The notes under the pieces are model-generated. The model made no database searches. It saw only the letters and a program-made list of their open reading frames with translations, and was not told where the DNA came from. From assembly GCA_037447655.1 (NCBI GenBank), contig JBBHKE010000729.1, positions 1 to 64,000 on the forward strand: 64,000 bases of DNA, in the 5' to 3' direction. Within the stretch, counting starts at the first letter, position 1; each line of letters starts with the position of its first letter. The position numbers and the translations under genes are program-made. Source of the DNA: Zygnema cylindricum. Lineage: Eukaryota; Streptophyta; Zygnematophyceae; Zygnematales; Zygnemataceae. Shown piece after piece: positions 52,292 to 63,927 of the stretch.

Positions 52292-53427
52292 TGTTGATAT
52301 TTGAGTATTTTCTAGGTCTATTAGGATAAAAAAAGAGCAGAGGTAGCCTGCCTCTAACTCCCTTCTCCAAGCCCCCACACTTGTCGTAGTCACTGAAGGC
52401 TAGATTGGGAGCTATAGCCATGGCTGCCTAAGCTCACTAGAGAAGAGAGGGGTTGATTTAGGTAGATGTACCAAAAGGTACTTGATGGACCCACGAATGG
52501 ATCCTGGTACCTGCCGTCCGTCAGATGACCCGTAGCCGGTAGCTTTGTCCATTTAGTCTAGAACTAATGATAAGGTATATTGGGTTTGATATATATATAA
52601 ACATCTACACGTAGGATTTTCCATTTAACTAGATTACGGTTTATCGGACATAGAAACAGTTGTACTATTAGTACCAGACAAAACAAATCGTACGGACATT
52701 TGTTTCGACGGTCCGTATTAAATACCGATATCAATCGGACGGCCGTGGTTAGCGCCGGCTTCGCGGAAAGGACAATTTGGCGGTTTGCGGACTCCGCCAC
52801 TCCGGATGACACGTGGCAACATCATACAGGTTTACGGAATCTCCGGAACGGAAGACAACAAATCCGAATGTGACAAATGTCGCATAATGGCGACGTCGTA
52901 CACTGTCCGTACAAAAAGTACACCAGCATCTATACTTTCTTGTACGGTACAGTCCTAAGATTGGTCATTAGCTCAGTACTAGAAGGTTTAGAGAGGGTTT
53001 TAGGACTTAGAATATTTTTAAGGAGGTAGCCGCCTCTCCCAGGGAGCATCTTGTATAAATGGCAAACTTTGGCCAGCCATAACTATTAACTCAGTTGACC
53101 AAATTCAGTGATTCTTTTTGCTGCAGACTCACGGGAGTCCAAGCTACACAGGATTGTAATCGGTCAAAGTGTTTGCATACCAGGGTGGCTGCATTTCTAA
53201 GGGAAAGTCAAAATGGGTGAATGTGCCCAAATCTCATATTCTAACTTTGCATTATGTGGTGGAACTGAGCACACAGAAAGTCTTATTTAACAGGGGTGAA
53301 GCTGTAATGGGGTTCTGTTTGTCAAGGGGTCAATCATTTGGGTTTATATAAACTTGGAGTCGGCACTATCTAGATTAGCTTCTTTTGATCTGCGAATTCT
53401 GTGTGGCAATGGAGCCATAGAATTTCA
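52292..53427 (+). repeat. Family A LTR (inner subfamily)
   Basis: TGTTGATATTTGAG to ATAGAATTTCA. Hairpin 1 at 52354-52416; T-arm complement hairpin TGATGGAC/GTCCGTCA (one G-T pair) near 52481-52525; a TCCGTACAA word at 52906-52914; TATAAAT near 53054. A one-base deletion disrupts the gag start region (ATGGAGCCATAG). Confidence 0.88.
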
Positions 53428-54380
53428 TGAAGTAACCGTTAGCTTTAGCCGTTAAGTCTAAGACACATATTACAATATATAGGGTTTGATAAATATATAA
53501 ATCGTTACATGAAGATTAATTCATTTAACGGCGAATAGATACTTAGCGCATAGATACAGTTTGTTTTAGTACGAAGTACGGTATGGGGACAGAACGGATA
53601 TCGCGCATTTGTTTCGATAGCGAAACAAATATCGCGCGTCGAATTTCAGCGGCTAGGATTATAGCCATTTTTGATCAGACGGCCGCGATAGGCGCCGCGA
53701 TCACGGAAAAGGCATTTTTGGCGTTTTACGGTCTTTGCCACGTCAAATGACACGTGGCGTGATAACATTGGATTACGAGAATTCCAGAGATTACATGAAC
53801 TAATCCTGATTTGACACTTGTCGACTTTTTGGCCATGTCGTACAATGGTCATAGATAAAGTACACCGGCACCTGTACTTTTTTGTACGACACAGTAATTT
53901 GATTGGTGCCGTACTTCAGTAGATAGAGTTTTAGAGGGGGAATAGGACTTAGAAAATTTTGGGTAGGTAGCTGCCTCTCCCAAAGAGCACCCTGTATAAA
54001 TGGCAAACTTTGGCCAGCCATAACTATCAATTTAATTGACCATTTTCAGTGATAAAAAAAAAAAAATTTTGCTCCAGACTCAGGGGAGTCCAGGCTACAT
54101 AGGGGTGTAGTCCGTCAGAGGTTATGTCTGCCAGGGTGGTTGCATTTCTAAGGGAAAGTCAAAGTGGGTGAATGTGTCCAAATCTCATATTCTAACTTTG
54201 CATTCTGTGGTGGAACTGAGCACACAGAAAATGTTATTACACAGGGGTGAATCTATATTGGGGTTCTGACTGTCAAAGGGTCAGTAATTTGGGTTTATAT
54301 CAAGTTTGGAGTCGACACTATCTAGATTAGCTTCTTTGGATCTGCCTACTATGAGGGCCAATAGAGGTCTCAGAGTTTCA
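53428..54380 (+). repeat. 5'-truncated family A LTR (outer subfamily)
   Basis: Starts mid-U3 (AGTAACCGTTAGCTTTAGCCG) directly after the previous LTR and ends GAGGTCTCAGAGTTTCA. Probably the remaining 3' LTR of the outer element whose 5' LTR is 44422-45615. Confidence 0.8.
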
Positions 54381-55300
54381 GGACTGAGGTTGAAGAGCCG
54401 CTCTCGGACGAAGTGCTCAATATTTCCACTACAACTGCCACTGCGCGTACGATCCTGGCTCGGTCTGTTCTACCTACCTGCTGCACTAACTCTTTCTTAA
54501 CCTTCAACTAATAGAGATTGTGAAGTGCTAAGATTTCCTTTCGATCTGGCCGATTAGGATCTGCCAAAATCTCATGATCCATGTACATCTCAGCTATCGG
54601 AGTCTTAGATTTGTTATAGCGCCCTACTTCGGAGGGTAACCAGGGACCGCTTCCTTATGGCCTAAACCCTTCCTATGTGATTTAGGGGATAACGTCTGTC
54701 TCTCAATCTTCTCCGTGGCCCGAGCCCTGATAGCCTCGGAGAATGTATGGAAGTTCTCGGGAGAAAAGACAAGCGAACGTGGAGGAGAGGGTTGCCTCAC
54801 TGGCTGTTTTGGAGGAGTCTCACCTATTATAGCCTTAGGCCTCATTCCCTTAAGAAACCGCTCTATGTTTAAAGTTGAGGCCACAAGGACCACTTCCTTG
54901 GGCACCTGTGACTCTTCCTCCTGTGCAAACGTATCCTGACTACTGTGCTCCTCATATCCGATTTTTGGAGCCCCTTTTTCTTGAGCTTCTCCCCCTCCCA
55001 TCGAGTGATGGCTAAAGGACAAAACAATCGGAACTATCGGTAACGAGAACCCTAACTCCTCTCAAGAATTGAGGGTCCCAAAATTTGAAGCTCCGATCCC
55101 CTCTTATCCGAAGGAGATAGGTGGTTGTTTCAGTACTGTACTGCTCCGCTAAAAGTCTAACAAAGATTCCCTCAAAACCCATTATTTTGGTCCAAAAGAT
55201 TATAGTAGTCAACCCCGGCTGAAACGCAACCGAAGCCCAAATAGGACTACCAAGAGAGAACAAAGGCACTTCGACGCAGAATAACGAAAAAATAAAAAAA
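54381..55300 (-). pseudogene. Unrecognised degenerate protein-coding region
   Basis: Minus-strand frames that seem to belong to one protein: PLFSLGSPIWASVAFQ through RSFKFWDPQFLRG (55269-55012), then EEESQVPKEVVLVAST and SFSEAIRARATEKIE-like text (55022-54624), then after a frameshift near 54640 SKTPIAEMYMDHEILADPN and a stop near 54512. Codon-like organisation continues to the LTR edge. I do not recognise the family; it may be a fragment of another transposon or of a repeated host gene. Confidence 0.35.
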
Positions 55301-58182
55301 TAATAAGTTGTTTCTGAATTAACAATATCACCTTGCCCTTAGAAAAATAGATATAAAGATAGGATTCAGAATAATAGCAAACGAGCTGGACATATCCCCA
55401 AAAAGCAACTCTAACAACAAGAGGAGACAAATCTCTCTCGAAGACACCGAAACAGATAATGTCCTCCTTAACTCCTCGGTTTCCGTAACCTAGAACCGGC
55501 AAGACCCCTCTCGGTATTAAACAGCCACAAGTCCCAAATCGCCCAAAAAGGAAAGATAGTGCCAACTACCCACCCGGACTATGATTTCCACAAAGGACAA
55601 ATGCAAACCAAGATGGCAGTACGGTCACAATCACACAACAAACAAAGGTTCTCCAAAAGAAGGTTTGTTGCAATTTTCTAGGGTTTTTATCAGGAGACAG
55701 TACTGAAACATTAACGTGTCTCCTTCGGCCCCAAGCGCCTTATACAACAAAGTTTGTCCGGTTTCAGATGTAAAAGGACAACGCAATGCAAGGAGCCAAT
55801 GAGCGGAGAGCAATTGCTATCGAACTGACATAGGACAAATAAAGTTGTACCACACTCAGGACAAAAAGTTATACTTCGGACTCCGACTAAATCTAGAACT
55901 GAGAGTCCAAATTGGAACCACTAACCTACCAAAAATCCTGAACTGGCGGTGGAACACCAGACTTGGACCTAGGGTAATTAATGGACCAGAAGTCAGTTGA
56001 ACGTGAACTGAATTTCTACTTACATCTTACAGCATAATCTAGATGACAATCCTAAAAGTTACGTGGCAATCCACAATGTACCCCCCACGAGGGCTGGTGG
56101 AAGCTAGTCCCATTTAACGGAATTGCAATCTTCGAGACGAGAGAACTTGGCCGTCCGGCCTCCGTTAGGCGCGAAATAAAGTGCGTCCCGCACAGTTTGG
56201 TAAATACAAGGATCTTGTCTAGCTGGGTGCACTCACTGCTTTGTACTTTGATGACCGTATTGGTTAAAAAGGACTCCGAAGTCCTTGGTAATATAAACGT
56301 GTGCCGAAAACGCACACGAGCTTGACAAGGACCAAAGCTTTAGTGAAAGTATATAGGTCAAGCTTTAAAAGGTCAAGAGAATCATATGATTTGATCAACG
56401 GCAGGTGCGGTGGTGCGAAGGGCTCAAAGGGCCTCAACAATTGACTTCATTGTTGGCAATGGTGCGAAAGTCCGGAAGCGAGCAACATAGAGAGTTCACC
56501 ACATCGCCCATGGTGCACAACACGGCGAATGCGGGCTGTGGATGTAAGAAGTGGAGCTTGTCATGGAAAGGGAAATGACTTTGTCCATGTTCTCTAGCTG
56601 AAAAGATTTCAAATCAGCACGCAAAAATCTTCAACATTTAGAACGTGTTTCTCGTGCCCCTGTAGCACCCCAGCGGGAATGTAAGACCAAAACCTAATGC
56701 AAAAAACAAAAGTCAAAGATGTTTGGGCCTCTGGTAATGGACGTCGTCAACTAGATATCGAGTGGGAACCGAAAAGATGCTTGGACGTCTCCTCAGAGAT
56801 GAGGAGGAATGTGAGAGTAAAGTCGAGGCCGGGGGTAACCGAGATCGTAGCAACCTAACACGTCAAGGGTACGGATGAACTCCCAATCAATGTGAGAGGG
56901 GTGTCGCTGAATGGGGGGAGGGGGGTTTTAAGTGTCGACCCGCCTTGCGAATGTGAAGGAGCCGAACAACCCGATGGACACGTTTGCACATGACTGACTA
57001 AACCGGCATTGGCAGCATAAGGCTTCTCACAGCCCAAATATAGAACCTGATATGTCTGAGCACCTGAAGAAGGTTTGACAATCGGAGGAGGATGAGGAGT
57101 TTGGTTACTCGGAGGTTGTGAGGTAAAAGAAGGTACATGAGACAGGGATGCAACAGGTGAAGTGATGAGAGGGTTATAGGGCGAAAGTGTTGGCGCGGTT
57201 GGCGGAACCAAGGCGGGAGGGGGCTAGAGGAGGAGGGGTTCAACATATAACCAATGGTGGTTGCGGAAGGGGAGAGTTTGGGATAAGTCCCAAACCCAAA
57301 ATGTTGGATGGCTCTCGATGATCAGGGAAACATTGACGTGTTGTTGATATAGAAAAGGGTTCTTCATCATAGGTTGGGGAAAGGCAATGAGGTTGGGAGG
57401 ATCTTTGGTGTAACAAGGTTGGGCAGAGGGTTGAGGTTGGGGTTTGGCAATTATCAGTTGAGGAGCCAACACAAGAGGGTGAGACGACCTTAGGAAAGGG
57501 TGACACAGTCAAAAGTTTGTGGAAGATGACGGGGAAAGGGGTCGTGATGCCTGCCGCTTTTGAGGGGCCATAGGGAGGGGCTACAATTGAAGATACTGAA
57601 ACAAAAAACGAACTCACTCGAGAACCTGACTGGATCTTCTTAAAACTAATGGAGAGATAATGGTTTCGCTATACGCTACAAAATCAAAGACTCCCCTAAT
57701 GAAAAAAGAAATCCTAAATCAATTAACCCCGTTTTGGGTCTCTTTTTGTTGTTTTTGTGATGTTGTGGGGAAGTGTTTTTTTTTTTTATCTTAGTTATTA
57801 GCATTATATACTCTACTTTCGCACTAACGCTGTTAAATATTTAATGCTAGTACGTAATAAAAATCAGCCTCGTAGTTGTCAATGTGAGTAGATCAAACAA
57901 CTTTCATCGATTAAACCTTGGTTTTCACATTTACACATGTTCTTCAAATCGTTTATACGTGTTTCTAACCTTACATCTTTTTCAAAAAATTCACTAAGTA
58001 TTCTTAAATCCATACCGTTAAAAATGTTATCTTCACAACATTTTTAGTGCAGTTTGTTTTCAGCATGGTCTCTTGTGCCTTTACGTAGTTTAAACTCGAT
58101 GAAACTCACCATAGAACTACAATATTAAGCAGCCTTCCCCATCGTCAAGAGCGAGGGGGAGAGAGAGAGAGAGAGAGAGAGA
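55301..58182. other. Unassigned spacer with weak minus-strand coding traces
   Basis: No confident gene. Minus-strand frames at 57617-57240 and 57211-56855 are Pro/Ser/Thr-rich; the latter contains CEKPYAANAGLVSHVQTC, loosely like a C2H2 finger, but the two frames do not join. An ORF at 56052-56315 (minus) is unrecognised. A GA-dinucleotide run abuts the gap at 58157-58182. Confidence 0.35.
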
Positions 58183-58192
58183 NNNNNNNNNN
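58183..58192. other. Assembly gap (10 N)
   Basis: Ten undetermined bases within element D, next to a GA microsatellite that may have blocked assembly. Coding across it is not interpretable. Confidence 0.99.
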
Positions 58193-58529
58193 TAGAACTC
58201 AACTTCTGAACATACATAGCACGTACACTAAACCAAACTTCACAAGCTTTCTTCAACTCAAGATACGACATTACCAAATCTTTTGTCATTGCCTGTTTCA
58301 AGACGTTGAGGCAGTGGAGATTCTTCTTTCTCCAATCCGGTGCAGTCTCATCGGCAGTTCCTTCCACAATGGGTGACAAGTCCCTCTCCTCGAAATATGA
58401 GCTTAGCATATCTTCCCAATATAAGAAGTCAGTTCCATCAAAAATAGGCAATTTGGGCGGTGGGCCCATAACCAGTGGAAGGTCATGGACATTCTGACTT
58501 GGTTGTGTTCCACTCCCACTAGGCGTCAC
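58193..58529 (-). pseudogene. Element D gag N-terminal fragment
   Basis: Minus-strand copia-type Gag start: MTPSGSGTQPSQNV, then LVMGPPPKLPIFDGTDFLYW, then KKNLHCLNVLKQAMTKDLVMSYLELKKACEVW pieces, ending at the gap. The VMGPP codons are again the primer-binding site (about 58459-58473). The start codon is about 55 bases upstream of it, within the LTR. This is a distinct family from A/B/E. Confidence 0.75.
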
Positions 58530-59100
58530 ACTTGCACTTGCAAGGACTGAGCCATTAGTAGATATGGCAACAAAAGCAAACCTAAAGAGAAATGCCTATT
58601 TGAATAGATCTATGTTGTAAGATATGTAGCTTTGAGTGAGAGAGGTCTTACAACCAGACAAACATATACCATAGCCAAAATAAGGACAATAGAACAGAAA
58701 ACACCTTAAAGTGCACTTACTGCTCTCATTTCCTTAAACTCTGTGTAGAATGTACATTCTGTGTCGAATTGATCTATCCTAATTGAACTAAATACTCAAA
58801 ATATCTAGAAAACATCTACAACATACGTATAGGGTTCACCTAAATATCTCCTGACAAAAATCTAAGTACTTGGACCAGACTTGTGTAGAAACAATATCTA
58901 CACCCAAAAAATCCGTGAGATATTTATCACGTCCACATTCATTGGCGGCCCTACACATAAATTTACTTAAAGATAACTATTCGTGTAGATACTACAAAAA
59001 TCCACACTAAATTTGGTCAATATTGAACAGTTGGTGGTCCAAAATTATTCTAAGTCTTAGACTCTAATTTCTAAGACTTACTAAAGCTTACTTTTCAATA
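58474..59100 (-). repeat. Element D 5' LTR (probable)
   Basis: Lies between the primer site and the abrupt start of element E gag at 59101. The distal end reads TTTTCAATA on plus, close to the TCAACA start seen in other LTRs (one change). No second LTR is available because of the gap, so the boundaries rest on position and similarity only. Confidence 0.55.
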
Positions 59101-62100
59101 GTTAGAGTGTGCCGGAAAGGTATAAACCGAGAAGGCACAGGTTCACTGCTTACTCATGAAACTACCCGATGAATATGAGAACATTATGAACCGAGTACAA
59201 GATTTGCCGGACTCCAGGTGGATATGGAATTTGGTAGTTGATATGATCCTCGTCCGAGAGAATACTATCGAAATCGAGAGGGGAGTTAAGAGTGGACAAG
59301 CCTTGGCGGCCGGAGCAAGTTGGAGAAACAAAGATTCACGTAAACCCCTTGGAAGTCATGGAGGGGGAGACAAGACATATCAATCGGATGAGTCCGAAAT
59401 AAGGGAACCTAAGGGGTTTTATCATTTCCACAAGAAACTCGGGCATTACATGGCAGAATGTACCAAACTGACCTAACTTCGGATAAAGGAGGGGCAGACC
59501 GAGGTCAGCCACGAGGGAAGAAAAAGGCACTTGTCACAGAGGTACTTGAGGAGGAATCTGATGAGGAGGACGACGAACTTCTTTTGGATGAGGAGTTGGA
59601 GGCAAAGACAGAAGTCGAAATTCCATGGAAGCAGAAATGTGCTTTCGGTGGACTGAAAGGTGAAGGGGGCTGCATTGTGGATTCAGGTGCCTCCATGCAC
59701 ATATGCAAGGATATGCATATGTTCACTAAGCTGAGAAAGATTCCAACAATAGAGATTGAATATGGGGATGGGAGGGTAGTTACCACTACTTATGTATGAT
59801 CGGTTGATCTGAAAGTCATAGTGGAAGGGAAAACCTGAACAGTTACATTCTCTGATGTATTTTTTATTCCGGAGTTAAACAAAAACCTTATCTGTATATC
59901 TGTATTAGATGATAAAGGTTTTGAAACTAGAACAAAAAAATGAGCTTTTACAGCTAGCTTTGAGGAAGATGTGTATTTCACTGCTGAGAAAGGTAGCCAA
60001 GGAATGTTTAGGCTTGCGTTAAGTAATGAAAAACTCACACTTTACTATGCTGGTGTTTATGATATTATGTTGTGGCATAAGAGACTTGGGCATGTGAATC
60101 TAGAAAAGCTAAAAGAAATGAAAAAGATGGGAGCAGTTGAAGGGATACATTTTGGGGAAAATGAGAAATTAAGTGATTGCAGTGGGTGTGCTCATGGTAA
60201 AGCACATAGATTACCATTTCCAAAAAAGCAGCATATAAAGGAGAAAAATTTCTTGATTTGGTACAAACGGACATTTGGGGACCGGCAAAAGTGCCATCAC
60301 CCGGAAGTAGAAGATTTATGCTAACCATTACCGATGATTAGTCTCGATACTCCCGGGTTTACTTTTTGAAACACAAATCAAAAACTCCGGAGTATTTCAA
60401 ACAATATAAGGCATGGGCCGAGAAGCTTCACGTGACCTCAATAAAGAGAGTAAGAATTGACAATGGGGGGGAATATACCTCGAATCAGTTTGAGGAGTTC
60501 TTAAGAGAGGATGGTGTGCAACATCAAAAGACAGTTCGGCAAAACACGGAACAGAATGGTGTTGCCGAAAGATTGAATATGACTTTGAGTGATAGTGCTC
60601 GGAGTATGTTGTCAGATAAAAGGATAGGAAAAAGATTTTGGGCCGAAGTTATGAATTGTGCTAATTATTTGAGAAATACAGTACTTACCTCGGCGTGAAA
60701 GGCCAAACTCCATATGAAAGATGGACCGACCGAAAACCAAATCTATCTCACTTAAAGATTTTCGGTAGTAAAGTCTTAAGTTTAGACACAAATAAATCTA
60801 AATGGAAACTATCCCCTAAAGGGAAACCCGAATACTTTCTGGGATATGATGAGGATGTAAAAGGGTATAGAGTGTATGATCTAAAGAGAGAAGATATAAT
60901 TCTAGTGAAGCACCTGGTAGCTATGAATGAAGGGAAGTCAGTAAATCCCTTCAAATCCTCAAAGTCAGTCAAAATTAGATTTCAGTTAGACAACTCACAT
61001 GACTTTCATCTTCCTAACTATCCGGGTCTCCAAGAAGATAATACTCTTGCAGGTTCGAATGATATCCTTGCAGGTTCAAAACAGACCGAGAAAGACTTGG
61101 ACTTGGAAACACCAATGACACGTATACCTGAAGCAAAAGACGTGGTGAAAACGAATATGGATCCGAAGGACAGGGGAGAAGCCGTGGTTGTTCGAAAGAA
61201 TCCACGGGAACCATCTATTCCGGCGGCAGTTTTTGAGGGAGGGAGAAGGAGCAGCAAAAGGCTTCAAGAGAAACAAGTTAACAACAAGGTAACTAAACTG
61301 TCTCACCCGGATGAACCTCTAATATATAAAGAGGCAATGAACTGCCCACAAAGAAATCGGTGGAAGTCAGCCATCAATGAATCGTTGGCTTCAATCATGG
61401 CGGCTCTTACATGGGAGTTGGTGGACTGTCCACCCGATCGAAAACCAATTGGATGTAAGTGGGTTTTCAAATTAAAACTGAATCTAGAAAATACTATTGA
61501 GCTATATAAGGCCCGGTTAGTGGCAAAAAATTTTATTCAGAAAGAGGGAATTAACTACGAAGAAACCTTTGCTCCGGTCGTCGGATTTCCCTCGTTCCGG
61601 ATACTTCTCAGTATGGTAGCTGTAGAAGACATAGAAGTACACCAAATGGACATCAATACAACCTTCTTACATGGAGAACTAGAGGAGGAGATCTTCATGC
61701 AACAGCCGGAAGGATTCGTGGAACAAGGAGAGGAAAGTAAGGTATGTCGGATGATCAAATCTCTCTATGGTTTGAAACAGGCGCCCAGACAATGGAACAA
61801 GAAACTTGATAAGTTCGTTAACGGTCTAGGATACATCCGGATCAGTTCAAATCATTCAATTTATGTTTTTGAAGATCAAGAAGGTGTCATCTTTATTGCA
61901 ATTTACTTTGATGATTTGCTTGTTCTTAATAAGTCAATAAAGAAAATCAACAAACTAAAAACAGATTAAAAGGGAAGATTTGAAAAGAATGACATGGGGG
62001 AGGCAAGATATATTTTGGGAATACAAGTTGAGAGAGACAGAGAAAATATGATAATTAGACTGACACAGAAAGAGGAAATTGGAAACATGTTGGAAAAATT

Positions 62101-62880
62101 TCAGATGGACAAAGCCAACAATTTTACGACTCCCTTAGACCTAAAGATGGGAAGTGAGGGGAGTGAGGAAGGAGATATCCTAATTGTAGATGAAGAACTA
62201 GGTCAGAAGAGAAAACCTTTATGCAGACTATCCCATATAGAAAGTTAGTGGGCAGTCTGATTTCTTTTATGAATTGTACCAGACCGAATTTGGCAGCAGC
62301 TGTAAGAGTGCTAAGTAGCAATCTGAATGCTCCTACCAAAAGGGATTGGGAAGGAGCTAAGAGGGTCATTAGATATCTCATAGAAACTAGGGATCTATGG
62401 CTGCATCTGGGTGGGGAAAATACTGACATTACCACTTGGAGTGATGCTAGCTATGGGGATGCTCCAATGCGAAGATATACATCTGGATATATGTTGTATG
62501 TGGGGAATGGTGCTTGTTGCTCAAGCAGTAAACATTAAAAGGTCATTACTCAGTCCACCATGGAGGCAGAGTATATGGCATCTTGCTCTGTTGTGAAGGA
62601 ATTGATGTGGGTTAAATCCTTGCTTAGTGAATTGGGACATCTTAAGAGTGGAATTCAGAAAATATTGTGTGATAATCAAGCAGCAATTGCAATTTTGCTT
62701 ATCCCAAACATCACTTTAAAGCAAAGCACATGGATATCAGACTTAGCTTTGTCAAAGAAAAGGTGGAGAACAAAATAATAACTCTAGAGTATAGACCAAA
62801 CAGTAAGATGGTGGTAGACATGATGACTAAGCCTGTGGCCTCTTTTAAATTAATTTTATGCAAAAGAAAAATAAGGACTT
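59101..62880 (+). pseudogene. Element E gag-pol (copia order), degenerate
   Basis: Gag tail LLMKLPDEYENIMNR with a degenerate knuckle (FHKKLGHYMAEC, first Cys lost). Protease has CAFGG then VDSGASMHI (about 59640-59720). Integrase has HKRLGHVN, CSGCAHGK, DNGGEYTS and TEQNGVAERL (60070-60560). Reverse transcriptase has WELVDCPPDR, QMDINTTFLHGELEEE, KQAPRQWNKKL and YFDD in place of YVDD (61410-61970). RNase H has TDITTWSDASYGDAP, GNGACC, TMEAEYMASC and CDNQAAIAI (62420-62700). Stops or frameshifts occur near 59475, 59800, 59838, 59941, 60250-60340, 60697, 61966, 62215 and 62537. Long open stretches (for example 60695-61969) show it is younger than B. Confidence 0.92.
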
Positions 62881-62911
62881 AAATCTAAAAGTGATTAGAA
62901 AATAAGGGGAG

Positions 62912-63927
62912 TGTTGAAATTATAGGTTTACTGAGGTATTTTTTAGGTAACTTAATTGATTTAAGTAGGAGCAGGAAAAAGCAGAGGCAGCCTGCTTCTA
63001 ACTTCTCTCTCTAGCCCCTCTACTTGCCGTAGTCACTGAAGGTTGGAGTGGAAGCTAGAGCCATGGCTGCCTATGCTTCCCTTAGAATCTGAAGGCAATC
63101 GTTTTTGGTAATCTTATCAAAAAGGTTGACGAACCCATGGTTTGATCCTTGTACCTACCGTTTGTCAATTTGCCTGTAGTCGATAGCTTTCGCCTATAGA
63201 CTAGGACCTGTGCTAAAGTATATAAGGTACAATAGCTAGTTAAAGATGTGGAAATATAGAAGTTCATTTAACTGACAAACGGACCACAATCACATTGAGA
63301 TAGATAGATATAGTTACGTCAAAAAATACCAAATGTATTTTAAACAGCCCTAAATTAAGGTCGATATCAATCGGACGGCGGAAGAAGAAGTCAGGATTAC
63401 GGAATGGACGTTTTGGCGGTTTGCTGTCACAGCCACACCGGGTGACACGTGGCAACATGACATTGGATATCGGCATCTCCGAGACATACTATGGCGAACC
63501 CGGATATGGCTAGCGTCGTCTTCTTGGCCATATCGTACAACGACCGTACACAAAGTACTACAAGCCAAGTACCTTTCTGTACTGTACAGTGAATTGATTG
63601 GCCCTGTACCTCAGTAATTAACAGATTAGAGAGGGATTTAGGACTTAGGAAAATTAGAGGTAGCCGCCTTTCTCTCCCAATGTGCTCCTATATAAAATGT
63701 CATCTTTGACCATTGATAATTAAATGCTCAAGGGAGCAAATTCAAGGATTCTTTTGTGGTAGACTCAAAGGAGTCTGTTCTTCGAAGGGCAGGAGTCTAG
63801 TCAATTTGTATTCTATCAACGTCAACGTGTCAGTAATACTCAACCTAAAGACTGAAGGATTGAGGCTATCCTAGGGGCTTCAGGTAAGCTGCCTACTCTA
63901 AGTACCAATGGAGGTCTCAGAGTTACA
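62912..63927 (+). repeat. Element E 3' LTR
   Basis: TGTTGAAATTATAGG to ATGGAGGTCTCAGAGTTACA; the last 20 bases include the gag start codon, as in family A. Hairpin 1 at about 62997-63060; T-arm complement hairpin TGACGAAC/GTTTGTCA at 63127-63167; CACGTG near 63446; GTAC palindrome near 63545-63585; TATATAAAAT near 63691. Confidence 0.88.

Larger units (their letters stand above)
44422..54380 (+). mobile_element. Second family-A array, divergent and rearranged
   Basis: Order: LTR 44422-45615, truncated interior 45616-46942, LTR 46943-48106, interior 48107-50012, internally deleted LTR 50013-50435, interior 50436-52291, LTR 52292-53427, 5'-truncated LTR 53428-54380. The outermost LTRs belong to one subfamily (ATGGAGGTCTCAGAG) and the inner ones to another (ATGGAGCCCATAGAA), so an inner complex probably inserted into an outer element with loss of sequence. 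The flanks CATAG and GGACT do not match, so a deletion is likely. Confidence 0.85.
59101..63927 (+). mobile_element. Copia-type LTR retrotransposon E (5' truncated)
   Basis: Begins mid-gag at 59101 where element D abuts. Contains pol and a complete 3' LTR (62912-63927). Its polypurine tract (AGAAAATAAGGGGAG) is the same as in family A, and its RNase H is the closest match in the window to the RNase H remnant of A. It represents the autonomous lineage from which A probably derives. Confidence 0.88.

Noticed and set aside
56855-57211. C2H2 zinc-finger gene
   Set aside because: Only one weak finger-like motif (CEKPYAANAGLVSHVQTC) in a Pro-rich frame that does not join its neighbours; too little to call a gene.
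58125-58182. Extension of the D gag frame across the gap into a Leu/Ser repeat
   Set aside because: The reading crosses ten Ns and a GA microsatellite and has no meaning.
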